A stretch of DNA of 64,000 nt from an uncultured Christensenellaceae bacterium (GCA_910587595.1 CAJULQ010000001.1:62001-126000); one strand, 5' to 3'; numbered from the stretch's first letter, positions 1-10,073 are shown. A program made the numbers and translations. Notes: generated by a model from the sequence alone, not told the origin.

Positions 1-454
1 CCTAAGATCCCCGCCAAATACGGATCTTCACCGAAGGTTTCGTCCACTCTGCCCCAACGAATATCCCGCCCGAGGCCAGCACGGGCGAAAAGGTTTGATG
101 CAAGCCGTCGGCGGAAATTTCCTTTGCAGCCGCCTGCGCCACGCGCTTTATAAGCTCGGGATCGAACGCACATGCCATAGATAGCTGCGTGGGGAAAATC
201 GTCGCTTTGCGGTTTAGACAGTGCCCGTGTACGGCATCGATACCGAACAGAAGCGGTATCTTCGCGCCGCTTTCTATTGCTATTTTTTGTAAGTGCTTGG
301 CGTCCTCGCCGAACACATGCAAGAACGAACCCACGCCGCGCCTTGCCCATTCTTCGGATTTTTCGCGTCCGATTTGCGCATACGGTATTTGCACGAGCTG
401 TGCCGCCTTTTGCTCCAAAGTCATGTTTTTTATGATTTCTTTTATCGCTTGCAC
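1..454 (-). CDS. Glycoside hydrolase family 3 enzyme, N-terminal part, frameshifted, runs off left edge
   Basis: This is the N-terminal domain of a GH3 enzyme (beta-glucosidase, xylosidase or N-acetylglucosaminidase type). Typical early motifs are MTLEQKAAQL, then FGIDAVHG, then TFSPVL. I place the start at a GTG at 454-452, because AGGGGA lies 7 bases upstream; the longer ATG frame overlaps the upstream gene. At about positions 68-73 the frame breaks. One frame reads into a stop at the window edge, while the frame shifted by one base gives the conserved GRDIRWGRVDETFGEDPY block of GH3. A single missing base explains this, either a real mutation or a sequencing error. No signal peptide is visible. 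It lies 13 bases behind the trehalase-like gene and is the last gene seen of the glycan operon. The nucleophile region is outside the window, so the substrate cannot be judged. Confidence 0.8.
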
Positions 455-467
455 TGTCTTGTCCCCT

Positions 468-1664
468 TTACTCTTTATCCAAAAAACGCATATACACACC
501 CGCCGTCCAGCCGAGCATTTCGGGCGTGCCGTATTCGGAAATCGCGTCTATATCGCCGGTAAGTCCGTTGTACTTTTCGAACAGTTTGCCGTGCGCGTCA
601 AAATTCTTTTCTATAAGCGTAGTATACTTTTTTGCAATGCGTTCGGCTTCTTTCTCATAACCGTAGCGGCGCAATCCTTCTACGGCTAAATACTGACACG
701 GCGCCCAAATATTCGGGTGCGCCCACTGATACTTTTTGCCCGTCTTTTCGGTAGTGAATACGCCGTAATCGTTTTCGAGTATTCGCAACAGATTTAACAA
801 TCCGTCCCTTTGTTTCTCGTCTGCAAGCCCCGCAAAGTACGGCTGAAAACTCGCCGCGCTTATCACGTCGGACAGTTTGCCCGTCTTGTAGTTATAGTCC
901 TTGTACACACCCGCCGCACTATCCCACATAAGCGCGTTCATTTTTTCGGCGCGAGATTTTGCTTTACTCTCCCACACTTTGCCGTCGCCCTCTCCGAGCA
1001 ATACCTCGTATTCCGCAAACAGTTTTTCATACAAATACAAATTGCCGTTGAGATCCACGGCATTATAATCGGCACAGTAGCCGTCAAAACGCGGGTTAAA
1101 ATCCCAACCGCTTTCCGCCTCGGCAAAGTAGTGCCGTCCCGCCTCTTTCGGATCGCGGCTTTCGTCTTTACCGATACGCTCGGTTACGCAACCATTGTAC
1201 ATTGCCTCGCAACTTTCTTCGTCTTCCTCACAGTCATAGTGATTGAGTCCATTCTCCGAAATGCGGCGCGTCATCCAAAACTCGTATTCTTTTTTGAGCG
1301 TTACAAAAGCCGATTTCAAAAAAGACAAATCGTTTGTCGCTCTGTACACATCGTCGACCATAAGCGTAGCATACGGCGGCTGACTGCGTTTTAAGAAATG
1401 TAAACGATTACCGTTGGGCATATATCCAAACCTATCGATAAGATACAGTATATCTTTCGTATTGTTTGCCGCCTGCTCTGCTTGTCCGAGCACTAACAAC
1501 GCTTTGTTGGTAAAGTACGTATCCCAATAGTACAACTCGTTGAACATGCCGTCGGCACACGGCACGGTGTATGGATGCGGCAAGCCGAACAGCGTATCTT
1601 CGTCACGCACATTGTGCCGTACCGTGCGCGGCAGGTTTTCACGTATATAATCTTTCACTTGCAT
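468..1664 (-). CDS. GH37 trehalase-like glycosidase
   Basis: About 398 residues with the (alpha/alpha)6-barrel signatures of GH37. A WDTYF motif lies at residues 47-51, ESGWDFNPRF at 184-193 (Asp188 matches the general acid of trehalases), QWAHPNIWAP at 313-322 (second family signature), and FEKYN at 362-366 (Glu363 matches the base). The enzyme is cytoplasmic, since there is no signal peptide. I chose ATG 1664 because AAGGAG sits 9 bases upstream; GTG 1685 and ATG 1682 are possible but poorly served by ribosome-binding sequence. It follows the GH36 gene by a few bases, so it is translated from the same message. Strict trehalose specificity is uncertain in this setting. The family also contains enzymes acting on other alpha-linked oligosaccharides, and a clostridial glycan locus would fit such a role. 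Confidence 0.8.
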   Translation of the reverse strand: MQVKDYIRENLPRTVRHNVRDEDTLFGLPHPYTVPCADGMFNELYYWDTYFTNKALLVLGQAEQAANNTKDILYLIDRFGYMPNGNRLHFLKRSQPPYATLMVDDVYRATNDLSFLKSAFVTLKKEYEFWMTRRISENGLNHYDCEEDEESCEAMYNGCVTERIGKDESRDPKEAGRHYFAEAESGWDFNPRFDGYCADYNAVDLNGNLYLYEKLFAEYEVLLGEGDGKVWESKAKSRAEKMNALMWDSAAGVYKDYNYKTGKLSDVISAASFQPYFAGLADEKQRDGLLNLLRILENDYGVFTTEKTGKKYQWAHPNIWAPCQYLAVEGLRRYGYEKEAERIAKKYTTLIEKNFDAHGKLFEKYNGLTGDIDAISEYGTPEMLGWTAGVYMRFLDKE

Positions 1665-1688
1665 ACCGGTTATCTCCTTCATCACTGT

Positions 1689-3734
1689 TTATTTTTCCGT
1701 TTCTATCTCTAAAAACCTTGCAGTGTATCTATTCTTAAAACGCACGATAAGTGCGGTTTGAGTAAACGAAAAATCCGTTTCGAGCGAGCGCGGATAGCCT
1801 ACTTTTACCGCGCGTATTTTTTCGGGAACGGGAATGCAAATCTCTTTCTCTGTGTCCAAATTCCACACCGCCAAATACAACTTATTGTCCGCTTTCAATC
1901 CGCAAGCGGCGTATGATGCGCCGAATTTCGTAAACCCGAGCGGCAAATACGGCAACGCCGTTTTCTTTATCGTCGTAAGTTTGTTGTAATACCGTATTCC
2001 CTCTTGCACAAGCGAAAACTGCTCGGCGGACAGCATTTCTATATGGCTGGCAAGATGCATACGCCCGAGCAGTGCGTTTACCGTGTTCATAACGATTTGC
2101 TCTTGCGATACATTTTCATGCACCCATTTTTCGTTGTGTTCAAACAGCTCACCGATTACGCCTTCGCCCACCACGGGATAGTTCCACACCGCCGCTTGCT
2201 CGGGCAAAACCGAACTCAGAATATTGGCAGAGATATACGGATACAATCGATAGTCCGTTTGATCGGACGTAGACACAAGCGAGGAATGCCGTAGTGTCTC
2301 ATAGTCCATACGCATACCGCCCGAACTGCACGTTTCTATAAGCACGTCTGGAAAACGACTGCGCATACCGTCTATCCAACTAAGATAGGCGGCGCGGTCG
2401 TCCGAAAGGCTTTCGTCGCAAACCCCTATATCCTCGTTGTAGTCTGTTTTTATATACTGCGCGCCGTAGTCTTCTACCATGCGGCGCACCGTTTCGGTAA
2501 GATAGCCGACTACTTTGTTCGCAGAAAAGTTCAAAAAGTATCTGCCCATTACGGCAACGCGCTTGCCGCCTCTGTGCAAAAAGCAGTCTTCGTCGTAGTA
2601 CGAAAGCATTTCCTCGCACTTTACGCCGATAATTTCCGGCTCTATCCACAACCCCGCTTTCATGCCGAGCGAACGTATAAAATCCGTAGTTGCGCGCACG
2701 CCGTGCGGAAATCTCGCTTTGCTCTCTTTCCACTGCCCCACAAATGGGTATACGATATTGCCCTCTTCTTCGTTGTGCCAGCCGCAGTCTATAACGTAAT
2801 ACTCAGCGCCCGCTTTTGCCGCAGATTGCGCCATGACGCGCGTGTTTTCCTCGGTGGGACTGTCCCACGACGCGTGCATATATTCGTTAAATATAACGGG
2901 CAGTTTCTCGTCCGCCTTGCTCTGTCCCGCAATATGACGACGGTACTTCGTCATTTCACCCACGACAGCATTGAGCGAATTGCCAAGCGCCAACGCAACA
3001 GTAGGCGTGCGCATGCTCTCGTTATAAACAAGCTCTTTGCTCTCGTTGCCGCAAAATGCGCTCGCCCCGCCGAGATACAAAACGAGTTCGCTCTTTTGCG
3101 CCGAAAGCGTATACTGCCAATGACAGTTGCTTTCGATCTGGAACATAAGGAATTTGCCGTCGTATTCCAAAATTCCTTGCGGCAGTTGCTCCTTGCTCGA
3201 CCAACTGCCTATATTTTTATACGTTAAACACTTTTCGCCGCCGTCTACGTAGGCGTTAAATCCGTAGTCTTCCAGCGAAAATTTGCGCGGCTGACACTCG
3301 CAATGATGCCCTTGCGTGAACTTGGTAAAGTACGTTTTGGCTACGTCTTTTCGACCGCCGAACAGACCGCAAAGAACGACCGCAGACAGCAGTTCCACGG
3401 CAACAGGTTGGGCGGCTGTATTTCTTACCTCGCTGTATATTTGCACCGCGTCGGTATCGTCAAACGCCTTAAAACGCGTTTTTACTTCGCAGTATTCGTT
3501 CGCTTGCGTGATTGTGAGCGCGTTTTCCTCTATGGCATGCGACACATACCGCAAACTTTCGCTTTCCGAACAGCGCACCGCTTTTGCCGCTACGTTGCTC
3601 GGGTGGTCGCGCCCCGCAATTTGCAGTTCGACAATCGGCGTGCGCGTTTTATTTTCCGTCGCGTCCGCAAACTTTTTCATATATATTCTCTCGTTTTCCA
3701 TGCAAAAGGTAAACGACTGCCAAGTAAATTCCAT
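1689..3734 (-). CDS. GH36 alpha-galactosidase (or alpha-N-acetylgalactosaminidase)
   Basis: About 681 residues. The N-terminal beta-sandwich leads into a TIM barrel with the GH36/clan GH-D signatures: YYVIDCGWH at 312-320, GLWIEPEIIG at 361-370, KTDYNED at 429-435 (Asp431 is the expected nucleophile), ETCSSGGMRMD at 467-477 and SDQTD at 490-494 (Asp491 is the expected acid/base). The ATG at 3734 has GAGAGG 8 bases upstream; longer frames would run into the GH20 gene. There is no export signal. The gene lies 14 bases after GH20 and 3 before the preceding GH37 frame. GH36 enzymes remove terminal alpha-linked galactose or GalNAc. Beside a GH20 beta-hexosaminidase, a globo-type or mucin oligosaccharide is a reasonable substrate, but that is inference. 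Confidence 0.92.
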   Translation of the reverse strand: MEFTWQSFTFCMENERIYMKKFADATENKTRTPIVELQIAGRDHPSNVAAKAVRCSESESLRYVSHAIEENALTITQANEYCEVKTRFKAFDDTDAVQIYSEVRNTAAQPVAVELLSAVVLCGLFGGRKDVAKTYFTKFTQGHHCECQPRKFSLEDYGFNAYVDGGEKCLTYKNIGSWSSKEQLPQGILEYDGKFLMFQIESNCHWQYTLSAQKSELVLYLGGASAFCGNESKELVYNESMRTPTVALALGNSLNAVVGEMTKYRRHIAGQSKADEKLPVIFNEYMHASWDSPTEENTRVMAQSAAKAGAEYYVIDCGWHNEEEGNIVYPFVGQWKESKARFPHGVRATTDFIRSLGMKAGLWIEPEIIGVKCEEMLSYYDEDCFLHRGGKRVAVMGRYFLNFSANKVVGYLTETVRRMVEDYGAQYIKTDYNEDIGVCDESLSDDRAAYLSWIDGMRSRFPDVLIETCSSGGMRMDYETLRHSSLVSTSDQTDYRLYPYISANILSSVLPEQAAVWNYPVVGEGVIGELFEHNEKWVHENVSQEQIVMNTVNALLGRMHLASHIEMLSAEQFSLVQEGIRYYNKLTTIKKTALPYLPLGFTKFGASYAACGLKADNKLYLAVWNLDTEKEICIPVPEKIRAVKVGYPRSLETDFSFTQTALIVRFKNRYTARFLEIETEK

Positions 3735-3748
3735 ATCGATCGCCTCTC

Positions 3749-5356
3749 TTACAATTCGCCCATAGTTACGATATTGCGATATTTGCCCATCCAAAGCTCG
3801 TTTTCGTCGCACACAGGGTAATACGGCAATATATCTTCTTCCAATTCTTCGATCTTCGGCAGTTCGTCATCCAAATATGCTTGCAAACACATTTTACAGT
3901 ACGCAAGCCGCTTTATCAAACCGCCTATACGAATACAATGCACCTCAAACCCGAACTGCTTATTCTCAATACGCCATCGCGCGGCAAACGCATCGAAAAA
4001 TTCCTCGGCAAGTTTCTTTGCGTGCTCGTAAACCACTACCAATGCCGCAATCGCGTTTTTATCTCCGCTACGGTATGCTGCCCGCGTGCGAACGCCCAAA
4101 TTCGCTTTTATTTCCAACAAGCGGCATAGCTTTTCGGCACAGTCGAACAAATACGCATACTCACCCGCACGTAATTTCGCCGCGGACAACCGCTCTACGT
4201 AATTGGCATACGGAATAGGAGCGAAATCTTGCAACGTCGCGTCGGATATTCCGGAAAACGGGTCTGCATATAGCAAATATTTGCTTGGATTGCATAACGT
4301 GCGATAGTCCGCGGCAGGCACTGTATCGGGCAGTTCGAGCAGATCGAAGTCGTGCGCCGAAACGCCGAACAAATTTTCGAATTCAGCGGCGATTTTTCTG
4401 TCATCATATTCTCCGTCGGCATAGCAACGAGCAGCATATAATACTTGCAAAACGGAAAAAAACGAACACTCGCCGCCGTCGTCTCCCCATGCGGTAATAA
4501 GTACATTCTGAATACCGTGCTCACGCACGCTTTGCATAGATACCTTCAAAGACTCATACGCAAAACGAGTGCGCGGATTAAATCCGAGCCACGTCCAAAC
4601 GCCGCCCGCAAACCAAACCTCGCGCCCGAACTCCTTATGCGACTCTATCATAGCGTCGTAGTCCTCTTTTTGCGTATGGTAATAGTCCCAATACACGAGG
4701 GCAACGTCCTCGGGCACCTTTTCGCGCACTTCCTGCGGCACGTGGACGCCGCGCGCATAGTATTCGCCGTTTGCCGCCAAACGGAAAAACATATCGCTCC
4801 ACATGTGCGCGGTAAATCCGTACTTTTTCGCTATGGCATTTACTTTTTCCAAATGGCGGTTGAGTAGTTCGAAACGGTTGCAATAGCCGCGCTTATCGAG
4901 ATACTTGCCTAAGCCCACCATGTGCGCTTCGTCCATACCGATATGCACGTTGCGCGACGTGAAATTTTTTGCAAGCGACGCGAAAATGCGATCTATGAAT
5001 GCATACGTCTTTTCTTCGTCGATAAGCAGAATGTCGTTTACGTCGGTTATTTCGGCAAAACGCGGCAACTTCACGGGGTTGGTAAAATGCGCAAGCGTCT
5101 GAATGCACGGAATAAGTTCTATGCCGTGCGCCGCCGCGTAAGCGTCCATTTCCTTGATTTCCGCACCCGTATATCTTCCGCGCAAATAGCCGAAGTACGG
5201 CTCGCCCTCTACTTCAAACGTATCTTCGGTGTACAGTTCGAGCACGTTATATCCCATTTTTTGTAATGCGTTTATAAGCTGTTTTACGGCGCTTACTTTG
5301 AGCACCGCACCGCGCGAACAGTCGAGCATAACTCCGAAACGATTGAAAATATTCAT
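3749..5356 (-). CDS. GH20 beta-N-acetylhexosaminidase
   Basis: 535 residues, cytoplasmic. The GH20 catalytic Asp-Glu pair is in HIGMDEAH (Asp142-Glu143), used in substrate-assisted cleavage of terminal beta-linked GlcNAc or GalNAc. Upstream, LELYTEDTF and YFGYLRGRYT match the usual barrel strands, and the protein starts directly in the barrel, as in the smaller exo-GlcNAcases of Firmicutes (GH20C-like) that lack the extra N-terminal domain. A WFAGGVWTWLGF segment and TAWGDDGGE supply the aromatic and acidic residues of the sugar pocket. The start codon overlaps the end of the GH78-like gene by 4 bases (ATGA), indicating translational coupling. Confidence 0.92.
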   Translation of the reverse strand: MNIFNRFGVMLDCSRGAVLKVSAVKQLINALQKMGYNVLELYTEDTFEVEGEPYFGYLRGRYTGAEIKEMDAYAAAHGIELIPCIQTLAHFTNPVKLPRFAEITDVNDILLIDEEKTYAFIDRIFASLAKNFTSRNVHIGMDEAHMVGLGKYLDKRGYCNRFELLNRHLEKVNAIAKKYGFTAHMWSDMFFRLAANGEYYARGVHVPQEVREKVPEDVALVYWDYYHTQKEDYDAMIESHKEFGREVWFAGGVWTWLGFNPRTRFAYESLKVSMQSVREHGIQNVLITAWGDDGGECSFFSVLQVLYAARCYADGEYDDRKIAAEFENLFGVSAHDFDLLELPDTVPAADYRTLCNPSKYLLYADPFSGISDATLQDFAPIPYANYVERLSAAKLRAGEYAYLFDCAEKLCRLLEIKANLGVRTRAAYRSGDKNAIAALVVVYEHAKKLAEEFFDAFAARWRIENKQFGFEVHCIRIGGLIKRLAYCKMCLQAYLDDELPKIEELEEDILPYYPVCDENELWMGKYRNIVTMGEL

Positions 5357-7365
5357 ATCGCAATTTCATCCAACGCCTTTGTCTTTTGGGTGTTTACATC
5401 GTACACATAGGTTTTACCCGAAACAAGCGGGTATTGCTTGCCCGACAAATGCAATTCCCCGCTTTGACCTTCGGCGCGCACCGAGAATGTGTTTCCGTAA
5501 TACGATACCGTAATTTTGCCGCGCTTTAGCGGCAACGTTGCGCTCGTATTTTCTATCGCGGGCAAATACGGCGAAAGCGCGAAACCATCTCCGTACTCCG
5601 TATCGTTACGCAAGCCGTAAAAATATTTGCCGATGATAAGAATTGCGCCCGCGCCCCAAATATGGCACTGACTGCGCCCGAACGGACGCCCGTACATATC
5701 GGTCGCGCTCTCTTTTTGCTCGCCGATTTTGTACGTTTCCCAAAATGTCGACGTGCCCGTTTCTGCCATATTGCCGAAATAGTCGCGCAGTTCCTTTTGC
5801 ACCGTTTCGTACTCGCCCGCCTCGCATAGGCAAGAGAGCTTAAACGCCTGCATATACGGCGTGGTGATGGGCGGTATACTCTTGTCGTACACAAGCGCGC
5901 GCGTGATTCTGCTCTTTTTGTACGCGTCCGCAAAACCGGTAAGCAGTGCGAACACGTTGGCGTAGGCGGTCACGCTACTGCCCACTTTGCCGCCGATGCG
6001 CGAATGACGGTACGCCCCGCGCATTTCGTCCCAATAAACCGCGTCTATTTGCTTTTTGAGTTTATCCGCGATTTCCTCGCACTCGTCCGCGTTCTCTCCG
6101 ATTGCGCCGCTAATCATAACATAGGCTTTGAGCATTGCCCACAGTAAAATTTGCTCAAAACAAACTTCGCCGTCGGTATTTAAGTTATCGTTCCAATCGA
6201 CGTGCACCCAATCGTTTTCTTGCTTATACAAAAAACCGAACTCGTTTCGCCTACCCAATACAAACCGTAAGTGTTCGGTCAGCATTGGATAAATTTGCCG
6301 CAAAAATCCCGCGTCCCCCGTATGCTCGTAATATTCTTGCACGGTGAGAAAGGTATACGGCGTATAGTCCATAATGTGGTTTATGTAGGTAACAACGGGC
6401 GATTTACCGAGTAGCGCAATCACCGTTCTTTTGATTTTGGCGCAATCAAACGACGTATAGTAATCGATTTTTGCGCCCAAGTACGCGTCGCCCGCCCATA
6501 TCCAACGATCGCGCTTTATGCCGTCGAGGTAAAATTCCCTACTACACAGTGAAAACGTGTAGCGCGAAATGTCGGCGATACGTTCAATGAGCTTATCTTC
6601 CGAGCGAAACGAAAACACGATAGGCGTGTCGTCGTACTCCTCGTAAACGGAAAGCGAATACGGCGAAGGCGTTACAATGCTCATAAACTGAAAAGCTTGC
6701 GTACGCGGCGTAATGTGTTTGCCATTTTCGGGCGTAAAAAAGTCTATTTGCTCGCAATCGTTATCGCTCGTTGCCTCGGCTTGCGTTTCGCCGAAGTAGC
6801 AACAAAAAGGCACGTTTTTACACTCCGTAAACTGCGGGTACGCCATGATCATTTTGCCGAAATCATATAGTTTGCCGCCCTCGCAATCGTGCACCGCTAC
6901 GGGTTTTATTTCCCGCACGGGCAAACGGTACTCGCTCGGCGTAAATTTGCCGCAGTCGCACATGCCGCACGGACTCATCATAAACTGATTGAACCCGGCT
7001 TCCCAATGTTCATCGGATATAACCTCGTTGCCGCTCACTTTGAGCGCGGGCAGACCGCACGCATTATACACCCAAATTTCCAACTCGTACTCGCCGGCTT
7101 TAAGCGCAAGAGTGCCGTTAAAGCCGTAAACGAACGTATACGGATCGGGTTTTGCGATCGCTACCGAAATGCGTCCCTCGCTTTCTATTTTAAGCGTATC
7201 GTCCGCTGTAAGAGTAAACTTATGAGTAAAGCGCACGTTGTGATACGGGCTGTCTACTCGCCAAAACGGCGCAATGGGAAAGTCGCGTTGAAACCTACGC
7301 GTTTGCACCTTTTCCGCAAGGTAAATTTCCCAATCGCCTCTGTAACATATCCATTTGCCTACCAT
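5353..7365 (-). CDS. GH78-like alpha-L-rhamnosidase family protein
   Basis: 670 residues: N-terminal beta-sandwich domains (about 1-250), an (alpha/alpha)6 six-hairpin domain (about 255-590) and a C-terminal beta domain. The motif at 281-293 (DG..RDRWIWAGD) corresponds to the catalytic-acid region of GH78, which in classical members reads like D..RDER.GW.GD. ENDWVHVDW and SATDMYGRPFGRSQCHIWGAG are further family-like segments. There is no signal peptide, so it acts on imported oligosaccharides. Sequence is divergent from textbook rhamnosidases, and several subfamilies act on other sugars, so the rhamnose assignment is tentative. It is the first intracellular enzyme of the locus, coupled to GH20 and separated by 97 bases from the upstream lipoprotein gene. 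Confidence 0.75.
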   Translation of the reverse strand: MVGKWICYRGDWEIYLAEKVQTRRFQRDFPIAPFWRVDSPYHNVRFTHKFTLTADDTLKIESEGRISVAIAKPDPYTFVYGFNGTLALKAGEYELEIWVYNACGLPALKVSGNEVISDEHWEAGFNQFMMSPCGMCDCGKFTPSEYRLPVREIKPVAVHDCEGGKLYDFGKMIMAYPQFTECKNVPFCCYFGETQAEATSDNDCEQIDFFTPENGKHITPRTQAFQFMSIVTPSPYSLSVYEEYDDTPIVFSFRSEDKLIERIADISRYTFSLCSREFYLDGIKRDRWIWAGDAYLGAKIDYYTSFDCAKIKRTVIALLGKSPVVTYINHIMDYTPYTFLTVQEYYEHTGDAGFLRQIYPMLTEHLRFVLGRRNEFGFLYKQENDWVHVDWNDNLNTDGEVCFEQILLWAMLKAYVMISGAIGENADECEEIADKLKKQIDAVYWDEMRGAYRHSRIGGKVGSSVTAYANVFALLTGFADAYKKSRITRALVYDKSIPPITTPYMQAFKLSCLCEAGEYETVQKELRDYFGNMAETGTSTFWETYKIGEQKESATDMYGRPFGRSQCHIWGAGAILIIGKYFYGLRNDTEYGDGFALSPYLPAIENTSATLPLKRGKITVSYYGNTFSVRAEGQSGELHLSGKQYPLVSGKTYVYDVNTQKTKALDEIAI

Positions 7366-7402
7366 AGCAAGTTCCTCGATTTTTTACCGTATAGAACGAA
7401 CA

Positions 7403-7429
7403 CCGCAAATCCGACAACCGAATTTGCGG
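7403..7429 (-). other. Intercistronic hairpin between lipoprotein and enzyme genes
   Basis: An 8-bp perfect stem (CCGCAAAT with ATTTGCGG, loop 11) in the only sizeable gap of the glycan operon. No U-run follows on the minus strand, so it is more likely an RNA-stability or processing element that lets surface-protein genes be expressed at a different level from the enzymes. This is inference. Confidence 0.45.
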
Positions 7430-7462
7430 CATCCTTTCCCTTAACTTAATTTGTGCGGTGCA

Positions 7463-10054
7463 CTATTCCAACGTAATAAAGTCTACATAGAACGTATGAC
7501 TTTGCCAATTTGTGGTATCCATAGAACAATGCATCCACAAATATCCGTTCGTTTTAATGTTATTTAGCAACTCTCCCGAAAGTCGCATACTGCGCCATGT
7601 TTCTCCCACCGACAACGAACCCGAATCCACGCCGTTGTCGCGAACAAGACAGTCCTGCCACGTTTCCTCGGCTTTATCCGTATCGGGATTGGGAGCGGTG
7701 CAAGAGAAGAAATTCATCGTCGCGTTTGACAGTTGCGTACCGTCGTCCTTCTTGGCTTCCGTGATCATATAATGCACGGTGAGCACCGACCCGTCGGTTA
7801 TTGCGTCTTTCATTGCGTCGGGCAATTTTACGATCAGCGCACCGCTTTGATTTTGTGAAACTTTGATTGACGACGAACCCGATTTTGCTTTCTCGTCGGA
7901 CAGTTCGCATGTGGAGATTCGACTTGATGCATACGAGCGCACCGTAAGCATATCAGCGTCTGCGGCATTCTCGAAGTCGAGCAAGTATTTATATTGCGTA
8001 ACCGTCATATCGTCGATGATCAAGTTAAACCCGAAATCCGTGTTTGCTGCAAAATCGGTGTCCGTATTATTGTTTTTAAGCTCCACGTAAATCACGATTT
8101 TGCCGCCGTTTGCTTTCAACGCCGCGATTGTGTCGCTACCCCAACAAGTTTGACGCAAGAAACGAATGGTGTGCCAAGTGTCTAACGCAACATTATCGCT
8201 ATACCCGTCTACGCCGGAATCTTCGGTTGCGTTCTTAGCCCAATTTTGGCTGTCCGGTTCCCACTTGTCGTTATTCAATTGAGCCGGAGAAATACGGAAA
8301 TTAAAGGTCACGTTGCTTGCGGCGGTATTTCTTTGCAGTTTGAGTTTGAGCGCAAGCTCCTTCGCATTGTCGAGTTTGGCGACCGTAGCGGGATCGAGTT
8401 GCAAGACAAAGTACATCCATTGCGCTTGGCTATGCGTATTGTCGTTGGTGATTTTCAAAGCGTTATAATCGCCGCTCTCACTCTTTATTTGCGAAACAAA
8501 TCCGTTTCCGCTCGAAAAGTCAAAAGGTACTTTACTGTTCGACGAGAAATATTCTTGCGCTTCTACCGCTTTCAGACTGCTCCAATCGATCAAAACTTCG
8601 CCTTGCGTCTTTTCGTCTTGGTTATAAATCAAACCTACATTCTTGGCATTTGCCGCACCGTCACCCGTAAAAAAGTCGCTGAACAGTTCCCAAGCATACC
8701 AACCGTCTTCGAGCTCTACGACTCTGCCCATATCGGTTTCGATTGTGCCGCCCGCTTTCTTTTCTACGGTAAGCGTACCCGTTATGTTTGCCCAATCCGG
8801 GTTATCCATAATGGCAAATCCGAATTTACCCGTATCGGACACAAACTTAAACTCGAAATGTAGTGCTTTGCCGACGAACTCCGCGATGTCGATCGGCTCG
8901 AAAATAGTGGGCTGACCGTTGTAATTGCCGTTGACCTCCATACCCGTCGTATAGCGGCTTGCACGTTCCTCTTTTGTCACTTCATACGCGTCAACCGCGC
9001 GCATACTCTTCCAATCGATGATGACGTTGCCTTGTATCGTTTCGCCTTGATGATAAATCAAGCTGATATCTTTGGCCTTCGCCGCGCCGTCACCGCCGAA
9101 GAATTCGGTGTTTAGCGTCCAAGTATACCATCCGTCGTTTTGCGCGGTGATCCGCCCCATATTGGCTTCGACCGTGCCGTCCGCTTTCTTTTCTATTATG
9201 AGAGTGCCCGTCACATTCCACCACTCGCCGTCCAAACACATAATGGCGAATCCGAATCGTCCCTCATCCGACTCGAAACGGAAATCGAACGCCAATGCTT
9301 TGTTTTGCAAATTTTCCATTGAAACGGGCGTATCGAGAACGAGCCCTTCGGACGGACCGATTTGAGAGCCGTGCGAATAGTATGTGCCCGCGCGCACCTC
9401 GGTAAACGGCTTTTCATTGCCGTAGTGCAAAACGATATCGTCGATAAAAAACTTCTTTCCGTCCGCTTTGGAAGCGGCGTGCGGGTTGTCGAACATGAAG
9501 TAAATGCCCTCGACACCCGTATACTTGTCTATGCCCACGGCGGATATGACATAGTTCATATCCGGTTTATAGACGATTTCGTTCCAACCGGGTTTTAACA
9601 CAAACGTTTCATACTTTTGCAATTCGTCTTGCTCTACCGAAACGATTTTGGTGATCAGTCCGATATACAGATTTTCTTCCGTTTCGGACGCACTGAAAAC
9701 CCAAGCCGAAATACTGTCTACTTTGGAAAAATCGGAATAGTCGTACCCGAACAGCGTGCTGACCGTGTTGACGAAAAAGTACGGTTTTTCACTGCCGGAA
9801 GCGCCGACCACCGTCAAGGCGGCGGATCCGCTGCCCGACTTTATGTGCTCGGCGTCCTTATTCACATCTACCGAGCCGAACTCGTTTCTTAAGCGCAACG
9901 TCTGAAAATCGGGCGCCCATTTTTCGAAATCGGCAAGTACGACTTGCGTGTGCGTAGCGTCCTTCGATTTGTCTTTATTCGAACAACCGACGGCAATGCT
10001 ACTCACAAGTAGCGCACACAGTACGCCGATCAACAATACTTTATTCTTTTTCAT
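7463..10054 (-). CDS. Large surface lipoprotein with duplicated beta-rich domains (glycan-binding candidate)
   Basis: 863 residues with a lipoprotein signal: KKNK, hydrophobic core, then a lipobox ending at Cys24. After the anchor comes a beta-rich domain with a VVLADFEKWAP start of the kind seen in carbohydrate-binding jelly rolls. Two tandem copies of a roughly 130-residue unit follow (about 220-355 and 365-500). Both share an F.FRFESDEGRFGFAI / F.FKFVSDTGKFGFAI segment, a GTL..EKKA.GT.E..MGR segment and a G..IDW.S.....A end. A last pair of jelly-roll-like regions finishes at LDFENAADADMLTV onward. No catalytic motif is recognisable. It probably displays or captures the glycan at the cell surface, like the binding proteins of polysaccharide loci. 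No named family is recognised. Confidence 0.7.
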   Translation of the reverse strand: MKKNKVLLIGVLCALLVSSIAVGCSNKDKSKDATHTQVVLADFEKWAPDFQTLRLRNEFGSVDVNKDAEHIKSGSGSAALTVVGASGSEKPYFFVNTVSTLFGYDYSDFSKVDSISAWVFSASETEENLYIGLITKIVSVEQDELQKYETFVLKPGWNEIVYKPDMNYVISAVGIDKYTGVEGIYFMFDNPHAASKADGKKFFIDDIVLHYGNEKPFTEVRAGTYYSHGSQIGPSEGLVLDTPVSMENLQNKALAFDFRFESDEGRFGFAIMCLDGEWWNVTGTLIIEKKADGTVEANMGRITAQNDGWYTWTLNTEFFGGDGAAKAKDISLIYHQGETIQGNVIIDWKSMRAVDAYEVTKEERASRYTTGMEVNGNYNGQPTIFEPIDIAEFVGKALHFEFKFVSDTGKFGFAIMDNPDWANITGTLTVEKKAGGTIETDMGRVVELEDGWYAWELFSDFFTGDGAANAKNVGLIYNQDEKTQGEVLIDWSSLKAVEAQEYFSSNSKVPFDFSSGNGFVSQIKSESGDYNALKITNDNTHSQAQWMYFVLQLDPATVAKLDNAKELALKLKLQRNTAASNVTFNFRISPAQLNNDKWEPDSQNWAKNATEDSGVDGYSDNVALDTWHTIRFLRQTCWGSDTIAALKANGGKIVIYVELKNNNTDTDFAANTDFGFNLIIDDMTVTQYKYLLDFENAADADMLTVRSYASSRISTCELSDEKAKSGSSSIKVSQNQSGALIVKLPDAMKDAITDGSVLTVHYMITEAKKDDGTQLSNATMNFFSCTAPNPDTDKAEETWQDCLVRDNGVDSGSLSVGETWRSMRLSGELLNNIKTNGYLWMHCSMDTTNWQSHTFYVDFITLE

Positions 10055-10073
10055 CTTTCTTCTCCCCCTTTTC

